Part shown: positions 1 to 7,367 of the stretch, piece by piece
How the letters are laid out: each line of letters starts with the position of its first letter
How positions within the stretch are numbered: the stretch's first letter is position 1
Position numbers and translations under genes: made by a program
Assembly: GCA_002709405.1 (NCBI GenBank)
Contig: PAQV01000075.1
Location: 1-37,006 of the forward strand
Length of the DNA stretch: 37,006 nt
Reading direction: 5' to 3'
Source: Paracoccaceae bacterium
GTDB taxonomy: Bacteria; Pseudomonadota; Alphaproteobacteria; Rhodobacterales; Rhodobacteraceae
Notes under the pieces: generated by a model
Told to the model about the DNA's origin: nothing
What the model saw: the letters and a program-made list of their open reading frames with translations, nothing else
Database searches by the model: none

Positions 1-56
1 ATTTGGAAAGAGAAAGAAGCAGCGGGGCGGTCTACTGCTTCTTTCTCTTCTCAAAT
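1..56. repeat. Long imperfect palindrome (hairpin) at window start
   Basis: Positions 8-22 (AAGAGAAAGAAGCAG) are perfectly complementary to 35-49, with a 12-nt GC-rich loop at 23-34. After a 2-nt mismatch, positions 1-5 (ATTTG) pair again with 52-56 (CAAAT). The result is about 20 bp of stem in 56 nt. The stem is purine-rich on one side and unlike the surrounding GC-rich DNA. It lies about 140 bp before the carnitine operon. There is no T-tract, so a standard intrinsic terminator is doubtful. It could end the gene to the left of the window or fold in the operon leader. The palindrome is certain; its role is unknown. Confidence 0.6.
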
Positions 57-198
57 ACCCCGGCCGAACGGAAGAGGTGCGCGTGCGGTGCGTATAGGCA
101 AAGACCGTGACACAAGCGGGCGCCTTGCGTCGGAAGGTAATTGAACACGGCGGGTCTCGGACCACGGGATGTACTGCTGTAAAGAAGGAGAGACACGG

Positions 199-1110
199 AT
201 GCCGTTGACCATGAACCGAGAGGTTTTCATCACCTGTGCCGTGACGGGATCGGGCGGGACGCAGGACCGCAGCCCGCATGTGCCGCGTTCGCCCAAGGAG
301 ATTGCGGATAGCGCCATTGACGCCGCCAGGGCGGGCGCTGCGGTTGTGCACTGCCATGTGCGCGATCCGGAGACCGGGAGCCCGCGGCGGGACGTGGCGC
401 TTTACCGCGAGGTGACGGACCGTATTCGTGACGCCGATATCGACGTGGTGCTGAACCTGACCGCCGGCATGGGCGGGGACATCGTGTTTGGCGGGGTCGA
501 ACGGCCTCTGCCGCCGGTGGACGGCACCGACATGGTGGGGGCGACCGAACGGGTCGCTCATATCGCTGCGTGCCTGCCCGAGATCTGCACGCTCGATTGC
601 GGAACGATGAATTTCGCCGAGGCCGACTATGTCATGACCAACACGCCCGGCATGTTGCAGGCGATGGGCCGGATGATGACGGACTTGGGCGTCAAGCCCG
701 AGATCGAGGCCTTTGACACCGGGCACCTGTGGTACGCCAAGCAGCTGGTCAAGGACGGCGTCCTGGACAGTCCCGCGCTGGTCCAGCTGTGCATGGGCGT
801 GCCCTGGGGGGCTCCGGATGACCTGAACACCTTCATGGCCATGGTCAACAACGTGCCCGACGACTGGACCTTCTCGGCGTTTGCCCTGGGCCGGAACCAG
901 ATGCCCTACGTGGCGGCCTCGGTCCTGGCGGGGGGCAACGTGCGGGTCGGGCTGGAGGACAACCTGTTCCTCGACAAGGGCGTTCTGGCCACCAATGCCC
1001 AGCTGGTCGAACGGGCCGTGAGCATCGTGGAAAACCTTGGCGCGACGATCATCGGGCCGCAGGCCGTGCGCGACAAGCTGGGGCTGGTCAAACGCGCCCC
1101 GAAGGGCTGA
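199..1110 (+). CDS. Beta-keto acid cleavage enzyme (BKACE/DUF849), probable dehydrocarnitine cleavage
   Basis: The 303-residue protein belongs to the BKACE (DUF849, Kce-like) family of Zn-dependent TIM-barrel enzymes. These condense a beta-keto acid with acetyl-CoA to give acetoacetate and a new acyl-CoA. The HCH Zn-ligand pair is H51/H53 within VVHCHVRDP, and the conserved Glu of the GLEDN segment is E253. The family opening REVFITCAVTGSG is intact. I start at ATG 199 because AAGAAGGAG ends 8 nt before it; ATG 169 lacks that spacing and ATG 211 is too far away. The gene opens a five-gene operon whose last gene is a carnitine dehydrogenase/thioesterase fusion. The likely substrate is therefore 3-dehydrocarnitine, giving betainyl-CoA plus acetoacetate. 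Family assignment is strong; the substrate is inferred from context. Confidence 0.9.
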   Translation: MPLTMNREVFITCAVTGSGGTQDRSPHVPRSPKEIADSAIDAARAGAAVVHCHVRDPETGSPRRDVALYREVTDRIRDADIDVVLNLTAGMGGDIVFGGVERPLPPVDGTDMVGATERVAHIAACLPEICTLDCGTMNFAEADYVMTNTPGMLQAMGRMMTDLGVKPEIEAFDTGHLWYAKQLVKDGVLDSPALVQLCMGVPWGAPDDLNTFMAMVNNVPDDWTFSAFALGRNQMPYVAASVLAGGNVRVGLEDNLFLDKGVLATNAQLVERAVSIVENLGATIIGPQAVRDKLGLVKRAPKG

Positions 1111-1114
1111 GCCG

Positions 1115-1735
1115 ATGCGGACCGTCCTGTGTTTCGGCGACAGCAACACCTTCGGCACGCCGCCCATGGTCCGGCTGGAACTGACCGAGAGGTTCGGGCC
1201 GGCCATCCGCTGGCCCGGGGTGATGGCGGCGGCCCTGGGCGACGGCTGGCACCTGGTCGAGGAAGGCCATCCGGGCCGGACGACCGTGCATGACGACCCG
1301 GTCGAGGGTGCGCACCGGAACGCGACGCGCGTGTTGCTGGCGATCCTTGAAAGCCACCGGCCGATCGACGTGATGGTGCTGATGCTGGGGACCAACGACC
1401 ACAAGCTGCGCTTCGGGCTGGGGACCCAGGACATCGCCCTGGGGGCGGCGCGTCTGGTGCGCATGGCCCAGGCGTCGAGCCATGTGGGCAAGATCCTTCT
1501 GGTCTGCCCGCCCAAGGTGCTGGAACGCGGCGTGCTGGCCCGGATCTTTGCCGGGGCCGAGGCACGCAGCGACGGGTTGGCGGCGGACATGGCCGGGGTA
1601 GCCCGGTCGCTTGGGGTCGGCTTCCTGGATGCCGGATCGGTGATCGACAGCGACCCGCTGGACGGCGTGCATTTCGGCGAAGCGGCTCATGCCGCGCTTG
1701 GGGCCGCAATCGCCGAGAAGGTCGCGGCGCTTTGA
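1115..1735 (+). CDS. SGNH/GDSL-type esterase in the carnitine operon
   Basis: The 206-residue SGNH hydrolase has block I GDSN with nucleophile S10, a block II Gly near EEGHPGRTT, block III GTND with N94, and block V DGVHF with D183 and H186. It has no signal peptide, so it is probably cytoplasmic. The opening MRTVLCFGDSNTFG is typical of small arylesterase-like members. It starts 4 nt after the BKACE stop and its stop overlaps the next start (TTGA), so it is co-translated with carnitine genes. A role hydrolysing O-acylcarnitines or another choline-type ester to free carnitine would fit, but that is inference; the sequence shows only a complete catalytic set. Confidence 0.85.
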   Translation: MRTVLCFGDSNTFGTPPMVRLELTERFGPAIRWPGVMAAALGDGWHLVEEGHPGRTTVHDDPVEGAHRNATRVLLAILESHRPIDVMVLMLGTNDHKLRFGLGTQDIALGAARLVRMAQASSHVGKILLVCPPKVLERGVLARIFAGAEARSDGLAADMAGVARSLGVGFLDAGSVIDSDPLDGVHFGEAAHAALGAAIAEKVAAL

Positions 1736-2517
1736 CCCCTGCGGAAGCGCGCCTTGACGGCAAACGAGTGGTGATCACCGCCGGCGGCGGGGGCATCGGC
1801 GCGGCCATGGCCCGCCGGTTCAGCGAAGCGGGCGCGCGGATCGCTTTATGTGACATCGACGCGGCGGCGGCCGAAGCGGTGGCGGTGGACCTGCCCGGGG
1901 CGATCGGCCTGGGCGCCGACGTGACCGACGAAACGGCCATGGACGCCTTTTTCAACGCGGCCGGGGCGCACCTGGGCGGGGTCGATGTGCTGTGCGCCAA
2001 TGCGGGCACCGGCGGGCCGGTGGCCCCGCTGGCCGAGATCGACCTGGCCGATTGGCGGGCCTGCCTGTCGGTCAACCTCGACGGGGCCTTCCTGGCCTGT
2101 CGCTGGGCGGCCCGGCGGATGGGGCCTCAGGGCAGCGGGGCGATGATCCTGACATCTTCGACCAGCGGGCTCTATGGCGTTCCGACGCGATCGCCCTATG
2201 TCACTGCCAAATGGGGGGTGATCGGTCTGATGAAGACGCTGGCGATGGAGCTTGGGCCGAAGGGCGTGCGCGTGAACGCCCTGTGTCCGGGCGCGGTCGA
2301 GGGCCCCCGGATGGACCGGGTGGTCGCGGCCGAGGCCCTGGCCCGGCAGATGACCGAGGCGGAGGTGCGGGCGCTTTATGCCGAGGGGACCTCGATGCGG
2401 TCCTGGGTCACCGCCGACGAGATCGCCGACATGGCGCTGTTCCTGGCCTCGCCCGCAGGGCGGCACGTGTCCGGGCAGGCCATTGCCATCGACGGCCACA
2501 CGGAGCGCATGACATGA
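1732..2517 (+). CDS. SDR-family NAD-dependent oxidoreductase in the carnitine operon
   Basis: This 261-residue classical short-chain dehydrogenase has the TAGGGGIG cofactor motif (residues 16-23), Asp41 at the end of the second strand (favouring NAD over NADP), NAG at 90-92, N115, the Ser of TSSTSG near 142, and the YVTAK catalytic Tyr156/Lys160. I use TTG at 1732 as start because it overlaps the preceding stop (TTGA) and gives the expected RLDGKRVVITAG N-terminus; no internal start would preserve the first strand. Its stop overlaps the next ATG (ATGA). The substrate is unknown. In this operon it could oxidise the other carnitine enantiomer or interconvert acetoacetate and 3-hydroxybutyrate. 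Confidence 0.85.
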   Translation: MTPAEARLDGKRVVITAGGGGIGAAMARRFSEAGARIALCDIDAAAAEAVAVDLPGAIGLGADVTDETAMDAFFNAAGAHLGGVDVLCANAGTGGPVAPLAEIDLADWRACLSVNLDGAFLACRWAARRMGPQGSGAMILTSSTSGLYGVPTRSPYVTAKWGVIGLMKTLAMELGPKGVRVNALCPGAVEGPRMDRVVAAEALARQMTEAEVRALYAEGTSMRSWVTADEIADMALFLASPAGRHVSGQAIAIDGHTERMT

Positions 2518-2918
2518 GGGGCAGCGCCCCGGTCCTGATCCAGGCCCTGATCCTGGCGTCCGCGCTGGCCGCCTGTCAGCCCGAGGCGCAAACCGCATCC
2601 CCTTCGACATCCGAACCCGTTGCGACACAGACGTCCGGCTACAACCCGGACGGGACGGGCTATGATCCGGGCAACACGACCGTCGATCCCGCCTTGAAGG
2701 CAAGCTGTACCGCGAAGGGCGGCAAGATCGGGTTCGGCATGGCCGGGGCGACCTGCGTGATGCCGCAGCCGGACGCGGGCCAGGCCTGCACCGGCGCGGC
2801 CGATTGCGGCGGGGTCTGCCTGGCCGACACGCGCACCTGCGCGCCCTGGGTTCCCCTGATCGGGTGCTATGGCATCCACGAAGCGGGCCAACCCGACATC
2901 TACTTGTGCAATGACTAA
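2514..2918 (+). CDS. Cys-rich lipoprotein of unknown function
   Basis: This 134-residue protein has a lipoprotein signal peptide: a short hydrophobic stretch and lipobox LAAC with Cys21. A Thr/Ser/Pro/Gly-rich linker follows (about 22-60). The C-terminal part (about 65-134) contains eight Cys, including a cluster spaced C-x5-C-x3-C-x6-C, suggesting up to four disulfides in the periplasm. I do not recognise a named family. The start ATG overlaps the SDR stop (ATGA), so it is translated with catabolic enzymes, and the next gene follows 13 nt later. A membrane-anchored periplasmic protein inside a cytoplasmic catabolic operon is unusual; a role in substrate capture at the membrane is only a guess. 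Confidence 0.75.
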   Translation: MRGSAPVLIQALILASALAACQPEAQTASPSTSEPVATQTSGYNPDGTGYDPGNTTVDPALKASCTAKGGKIGFGMAGATCVMPQPDAGQACTGAADCGGVCLADTRTCAPWVPLIGCYGIHEAGQPDIYLCND

Positions 2919-2931
2919 GAGGAGAGACCCC

Positions 2932-4404
2932 ATGACCAGGACGGCAGCGATCATTGGAGGCGGCGTCATCGGCGGGGGCTGGGCCGCCCGGTTCCTGCTG
3001 AACGGCTGGAACGTGTCCATGTACGACCCGGACCCGGAGGCCGAGCGGGTCCTGGCCGAGGTCATGGACAATGCCCGGCGGGCTTTGCCGGGATTGATGG
3101 ACGTGCAATTGCCGCCCGAGGGCACTTTGGTCTTTTGCGGCACCGTGGCCGAGGCCGTCGGGGGCGCCGAATGGATCCAGGAAAGCGTGCCGGAACGGCT
3201 GGCCCTGAAGCACGAGGTGCTGGCCGAGATCCAGGAGGCCTGTTCGCTGGAGGCGGTCATCGGGTCCTCGACATCGGGGTTCAAGCCGAGCGAGTTGCAG
3301 GAGGGCGCGGCGCGGGGCGGGCAGATCGTCGTGGCGCATCCGTTCAACCCGGTCTACCTGCTGCCCCTGGTCGAGGTGGTGGCCACAGGCGCCGACCCGG
3401 CAGTGATCGAGAAATCGCGCGACATCCTGTCGGGCATCGGTATGTATCCGCTTGTTCTGGAAAAGGAAATCGACGCCCACGTGGCGGACCGCTTCCTGGA
3501 GGCCGTCTGGCGCGAGGCGCTGTGGCTGTTGAAGGACGGCATTGCCACGACCGAAGAGATCGACAATGCGATCCGCTACGGCTTCGGGCTGCGGTGGGCG
3601 CAGATGGGCCTGTTCGAAACCTACCGGACGGCCGGGGGCGAGGCCGGGATGCGGCATTTCCTGGCGCAGTTCGGCCCGGCCCTGAAATGGCCCTGGACCA
3701 AGCTGATGGACGTGCCCGAGTTCGACGACGACCTGGTCGAGCTGATCGCCGGACAGTCGGATGCGCAATCGGGGCACATGACGATTTCGGACCTGCTGCG
3801 GACCCGGGACAACAACCTGGTGGCGATCCTGCGGGCTCTGAAGGGCCAGGATTTCGGGGCAGGGGCCCTGCTGGTGGCCCAGGACAAGGCGCTGGCCGCG
3901 GGCACCGAACTGGCGGCCGGGGTGGACGGCTTCGCCGACCTGTCGCAGCCCCTGCTGACGCTGCAACGGGCGGTGCCGATCGACTGGGCCGATTACAACG
4001 GGCACATGACAGAGTTCCGCTACCTTGAGGCGTTTTCGCTCGCGACCGACCGGTTCATGGAGATCATCGGCTGCACCAAGGATTACATTGCGGCGGGCCA
4101 AAGCTATTTCACGGTGGAAACCCATATCCGCCATGTCGACGAAGTGATGTGCGGGGCGGTGATTTCGGTGCGCACGCAGATGGTTCTGGGGCAGGGCAAG
4201 AAGCTGCAGCTGTACCACGAGATGTACGAGGACGGGCGGTTGCTGGCCACGGGCGAGCATTTCCTGCTGCACGTGGACCTGGCCAGCCGGAGACCGTCGG
4301 AGCCCTCGGCGGAGATCGTCGAGGCCATGGCGCGGATTTCCGACGCGCAGGCGCACCTGGGCTATCCCGAAGGGGCCGGGCGGGCCATCCGCAAGCCGGC
4401 CTGA
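2932..4404 (+). CDS. lcdH: L-carnitine 3-dehydrogenase fused to betainyl-CoA thioesterase
   Basis: This 490-residue fusion has two parts. Residues 1 to about 320 form a 3-hydroxyacyl-CoA-dehydrogenase-type NAD enzyme: GGGVIG at 9-14, GSSTSGFKPSEL near 113, and HPFNPVYLLPLVE with H136. Residues about 345-490 form a hotdog thioesterase with the 4HBT-type signature DYNGH (D354-H358). Established knowledge: carnitine dehydrogenases of this class make 3-dehydrocarnitine, the BKACE turns it into betainyl-CoA, and the fused thioesterase releases glycine betaine. The BKACE gene is upstream in the same operon, so both ends of the pathway are present. Start ATG 2932 has AAGAGGAGAG just upstream. A hairpin terminator follows. 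This is the strongest functional anchor for the operon. Confidence 0.92.
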   Translation: MTRTAAIIGGGVIGGGWAARFLLNGWNVSMYDPDPEAERVLAEVMDNARRALPGLMDVQLPPEGTLVFCGTVAEAVGGAEWIQESVPERLALKHEVLAEIQEACSLEAVIGSSTSGFKPSELQEGAARGGQIVVAHPFNPVYLLPLVEVVATGADPAVIEKSRDILSGIGMYPLVLEKEIDAHVADRFLEAVWREALWLLKDGIATTEEIDNAIRYGFGLRWAQMGLFETYRTAGGEAGMRHFLAQFGPALKWPWTKLMDVPEFDDDLVELIAGQSDAQSGHMTISDLLRTRDNNLVAILRALKGQDFGAGALLVAQDKALAAGTELAAGVDGFADLSQPLLTLQRAVPIDWADYNGHMTEFRYLEAFSLATDRFMEIIGCTKDYIAAGQSYFTVETHIRHVDEVMCGAVISVRTQMVLGQGKKLQLYHEMYEDGRLLATGEHFLLHVDLASRRPSEPSAEIVEAMARISDAQAHLGYPEGAGRAIRKPA

Positions 4405-4425
4405 GCGGGGCGGTTCCCACGCGGC

Positions 4426-4456
4426 GCGCGCCCGTGCCGGGCGCGCATTCCTTTTC
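4426..4456 (+). terminator. Rho-independent terminator of the carnitine operon
   Basis: The perfect 8-bp stem GCGCGCCC (4426-4433) / GGGCGCGC (4439-4446) has a 5-nt loop and is followed by ATTCCTTTTC. It lies 21 nt after the carnitine dehydrogenase stop, in the gap before the convergent XRE gene. Confidence 0.65.
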
Positions 4457-4504
4457 ATGATCAAACGGCCAGGCGTCGCCCATGTCCGGGCGTTGGGCGT
4501 GAAA

Positions 4505-5365
4505 TCAGGCGATGCGGTGGCGCAGGGCCCGCAGGTGGGTGGGCACCTGGCGGGCGCCGAGGGCGGATTCGCGGACGAGACGGTCGAAATTGCGGGTGAA
4601 GAGGTCGATCCGTTCGCGGTCGCGGAAGCTCATGAAATGGCCGCCTGTGTAGAAGGCGCAGAGCAGCGGGCCGAAGATGGTGATCGGCGCGGCATAAAGG
4701 CGCTTGGCGTCGAAGAGGTAGATGCGCAGGCGGGGATAGAGCTGTTCGGTCAGGTCGAGGAAGTGGTCGACCTGGGCCAGGCGGATGTCTGCGGGCAGGC
4801 CTTCGTAATAGCCGGTCGCGCCGACGAAGCTGGTCAGCTCGTAAAGCGGCATGGCGATTTCGTAATCCGATCGCGAGTGGCGCATCCAGTCGAGCCGGTC
4901 GCTGGCCGCTCCGATCGCCTGGGCGGCGGTGCGCCCGACATGGGGGGCGTATTCCCAGGCCAGCAGGGCATCGGTTTTCAGCATGTCGGGCAGGGCGGCG
5001 GGCACGTGGCGGATCTTGTAGCCCTGGGCCTCCTGGTGCCAGGCCTGGATCTGTTCGTCGACTGGCGCGCGGGCGGTTTCGGTCAGGGTGAGGTTGGTCG
5101 ACAGCAGGTCGGCGGCCCGTTCCGGCCGGTCGGACAGGCCCAGCAGCCAGTCGGCCGAGACACCCAAGGTGGAGGCGGCCGAGCCGATGACATGGGCGTT
5201 GGGCAGGCGCGCGCCTTCGCGCGTCAGAAGTTGCGAGATGGTCGAGCGGTCGACGCCGATCTGGCGGGCCAGCCCGCTTTGGGTCGCATTGGCATCGCCC
5301 ATTGCCTGGGCAAGGCGGGCGCGGAAGGTGTCGGCGCGCAGCCGTTTGTCGATGATATCCTGCAT
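4505..5365 (-). CDS. XRE-family HTH transcriptional regulator
   Basis: This 286-residue protein has a Cro/CI-type helix-turn-helix at its N-terminus. The domain spans about residues 14-77, with recognition region TQSGLARQIGVDRSTISQLL around 29-47. The remaining ~200 residues form a domain I cannot name, rich in aromatic and charged residues, possibly ligand-binding. It is convergent with the carnitine operon and divergent from the desaturase gene. A near-palindrome starts 3 nt upstream of its ATG, and no Shine-Dalgarno sequence is visible there, suggesting autoregulation and possibly a leaderless or weakly translated mRNA. The likely target is the divergent desaturase, although control of carnitine genes cannot be excluded. 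Confidence 0.85.
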   Translation of the reverse strand: MQDIIDKRLRADTFRARLAQAMGDANATQSGLARQIGVDRSTISQLLTREGARLPNAHVIGSAASTLGVSADWLLGLSDRPERAADLLSTNLTLTETARAPVDEQIQAWHQEAQGYKIRHVPAALPDMLKTDALLAWEYAPHVGRTAAQAIGAASDRLDWMRHSRSDYEIAMPLYELTSFVGATGYYEGLPADIRLAQVDHFLDLTEQLYPRLRIYLFDAKRLYAAPITIFGPLLCAFYTGGHFMSFRDRERIDLFTRNFDRLVRESALGARQVPTHLRALRHRIA

Positions 5366-5368
5366 GTG

Positions 5369-5382
5369 GTGACAAATATCAC
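5369..5382. promoter_or_regulatory. Near-palindromic candidate operator at the XRE start
   Basis: GTGACAAATATCAC: arms GTGA/TCAC are perfect and 5 of 6 bp per half-site match around a 2-bp centre. It lies 3 nt upstream of the XRE start codon. A second pair of the same half-sites, GTGAC at 5398-5402 and GTCAC at 5416-5420, lies 16 bp further on, between the two divergent genes. The repeated GTGAC half-site suggests one DNA-binding protein, most simply the adjacent XRE regulator. Confidence 0.45.
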
Positions 5383-5437
5383 AATGCGTGGGTTTTGGTG
5401 ACCATTCCCCGAATTGTCACGGACCCGTGATCGGGCG

Positions 5438-5470
5438 ATCCCGGATCGACCGCTCTCAATCCCGGATCGA
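5438..5470. repeat. 12-bp direct repeat upstream of the desaturase
   Basis: ATCCCGGATCGA occurs at 5438-5449 and again at 5459-5470, a 21-bp period (two helical turns). The first copy, preceded by G, contains the palindrome GATCC-C-GGATC. It ends 20 bp before the desaturase start codon. A dimer-binding operator on one face of the helix is plausible. Confidence 0.5.
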
Positions 5471-5490
5471 GCGTCTTGACCGGAGACCCC

Positions 5491-6411
5491 ATGCCCCCGC
5501 GCCACGCAGCCCTGCCCGACCGCATCGAATGGCCCACCGTTGCCCTTTTTGCCTTGTGTTACGGGGGCTGGGCCGGGGCGGTCTTCTGGCTGGCCGAACT
5601 GTCCCTGGTGGCCGCCGTGATCGCGCTGGCGGTGACGCTGACCCTGCAATCCTCGCTGTCGCACGAGGTGCTGCACGGCCATCCCTTTCCGAACCGCCGG
5701 CTGAACGAGGCGCTGGTGATCTTGCCGCTGGGCCTGTTTGTGCCCTATGCCCGGTTCCGCGACCTGCACCTGGAGCACCACCGCGATGCGGACCTGACCG
5801 ATCCTTACGACGATCCCGAAAGCAATTACCTGGATCCGGCGGTGTGGCGCGGGTTGCCGGGCTGGAAACGGGGGCTCTTTGCAGCCAACAACACGCTTCT
5901 GGGGCGGATGCTGCTGGGTCCGGCCATCGGGACGGCGGCGTTCGTGGCCGGTGACCTGCGGCTGATCGCGGGCGGAGACCGAAGCCTGGCGCGAAGCCTG
6001 GCCCGGATTTGGGCGGGGCACCTGGTTCTGTGCCTGGCCGTGCTGGGGGTCGTGGCGCAGGCGGGGATGCCGCTGTGGGCCTATGGCCTGGCGGCCTACG
6101 GCGGGTTTTCCATCCTCAAGATCCGCACCTTCGCCGAGCACCGGGCCCACGACAAGGTGCGCGCCCGAACGGTGATCGTCGAGGACCGGGGGCCGCTGGC
6201 GTTTCTCTTTCTGAACAACAACCTGCACGTCGTGCACCACATGCATCCCAAGGCGCCCTGGTATGCCTTGCCCCGGCTTTACGCCGCGCGGGCCGATCAT
6301 TACCGGGCGTGCAACGACAATTACGTGTTCCGCGGCTATGGCGAGGTTTTTCGGTCGCACCTGGTGACGGCGAAAGACCCGGTGGCACATCCGCTCTGGC
6401 GGAACGGGTAG
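5491..6411 (+). CDS. Membrane fatty acid desaturase/hydroxylase family protein
   Basis: This 306-residue membrane di-iron enzyme has three His boxes: HEVLHGH (58-64), HLEHH (93-97) and HVVHH (246-250), plus EHRAHD before the last box. Hydrophobic segments lie at about 18-57 and 76-88 and in the middle third. This is the FA_desaturase (PF00487) layout, working on membrane-lipid acyl chains or an isoprenoid; the exact substrate cannot be read. Start ATG 5491 has GGAGA just upstream; an in-frame TTG at 5476 is less likely. It is divergent from the XRE regulator, with operator-like repeats between them, and precedes a transporter gene by 20 bp. Confidence 0.82.
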   Translation: MPPRHAALPDRIEWPTVALFALCYGGWAGAVFWLAELSLVAAVIALAVTLTLQSSLSHEVLHGHPFPNRRLNEALVILPLGLFVPYARFRDLHLEHHRDADLTDPYDDPESNYLDPAVWRGLPGWKRGLFAANNTLLGRMLLGPAIGTAAFVAGDLRLIAGGDRSLARSLARIWAGHLVLCLAVLGVVAQAGMPLWAYGLAAYGGFSILKIRTFAEHRAHDKVRARTVIVEDRGPLAFLFLNNNLHVVHHMHPKAPWYALPRLYAARADHYRACNDNYVFRGYGEVFRSHLVTAKDPVAHPLWRNG

Positions 6412-6431
6412 CGGGGGCGCATAGCGGGGCC

Positions 6432-7334
6432 ATGAGCCTCTGGATCCCGATCACCATCGCCGCGGCGACCTTTCAGACCCTGCGCTTCATGTTGCAGAAG
6501 CACCTGTCGACAAGCCAGCTGACGGCCGCCGGCGCGACCTTTGCGCGCTTTGCCTACTCGGCCCCGATCATCCTGATGCTGACGGCGATCTGGCTGGGCG
6601 TCTCGGGGCAGGCCCTGCCGCCGATGAGCGGGCGGTTCTGGGTCTTTGCGCTGGTCGGCGGGCTGGCGCAGATCCTGGCCACTGTCTGCGTGGTGATGCT
6701 GTTCAAGCAGCGCAATTTCGCGGTGGGGATCACCTTCAAGAAGACCGAGGTCATCCAGACCGTGTTCGTGGGCCTCATCCTGCTGGGCGAAGGCGTCAGC
6801 TGGGGCGGGTTTGGCGCGATCCTGATCGGGCTGGCGGCGGTGCTGTTGCTGTCCAAGACCCCGGGCAGCGAGACCAGCTGGTGGCGCGGGCTGATGGCTC
6901 CGGCGACGGGGCTGGGGCTGGCCTCGGGCGTGCTGTTCGGGGTGTCGGCGGTCAGCTACCGGGGGGCCTCGCTGGAGCTGGGCGACATCGAACCGGCGCT
7001 GCGCGCGGCGATCACCCTGGCGGCCGTGGCCACGAGCCAGATGATCGGCATGGCGGCCTGGCTCTACTGGCGCGACCGGGGCGAGCTGGCGGCGGTGTGG
7101 ACCGCGCGCAAGGTCGCGGTCTGGGTCGGGCTGATGTCGATGGGCGGGTCGTTCTGCTGGTTCTATGCTTTCACGCTGCAGAACGCGGCCTACGTGAAGG
7201 CCCTGGGACAGATCGAGCTGATCCTGAGCCTGCTGGCCTCGATCCTGGTCTTCCGCGAAACCGTCACGCGCCGCGAAGTGGCCGGCATGGGGCTGCTGGG
7301 CCTGTCGATCGTGGCGCTGATCGTTCTCGTTTGA
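6432..7334 (+). CDS. EamA/DMT-superfamily transporter
   Basis: This 300-residue, almost wholly hydrophobic protein has about ten predicted membrane helices in two repeated halves (about 1-145 and 155-300), as in the EamA (drug/metabolite transporter) family. Hallmarks are the charged KKTE segment after a helix in the first half and the final AYVKALGQIELILSLLASILVFRE-like helix pair. Such proteins move small metabolites across the inner membrane; the substrate is not predictable. It lies 20 bp after the desaturase and probably shares its transcript. It converges on the Nudix gene, with a hairpin at the junction. No strong Shine-Dalgarno sequence is visible, which suits coupling to the upstream gene. 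Confidence 0.85.
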   Translation: MSLWIPITIAAATFQTLRFMLQKHLSTSQLTAAGATFARFAYSAPIILMLTAIWLGVSGQALPPMSGRFWVFALVGGLAQILATVCVVMLFKQRNFAVGITFKKTEVIQTVFVGLILLGEGVSWGGFGAILIGLAAVLLLSKTPGSETSWWRGLMAPATGLGLASGVLFGVSAVSYRGASLELGDIEPALRAAITLAAVATSQMIGMAAWLYWRDRGELAAVWTARKVAVWVGLMSMGGSFCWFYAFTLQNAAYVKALGQIELILSLLASILVFRETVTRREVAGMGLLGLSIVALIVLV

Positions 7335-7344
7335 CTATTGCGGT

Positions 7345-7367
7345 TTGACTCGGCCCCTCGGGGTCAA
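7345..7367. terminator. Hairpin between convergent EamA and Nudix genes
   Basis: TTGACTC (7345-7351) pairs with GGGTCAA (7361-7367), 7 bp with one G-U and a 9-nt loop. It overlaps the Nudix stop codon. There is no long T-tract; it could act for both convergent genes. Confidence 0.35.

Noticed and set aside
1846-4464. Very long minus-strand open frame opposite the carnitine operon
   Set aside because: Shadow of high-GC coding DNA: Arg/Pro/Gly/His-rich, no family motifs, and the plus-strand genes here have clear motifs and ribosome-binding sites.
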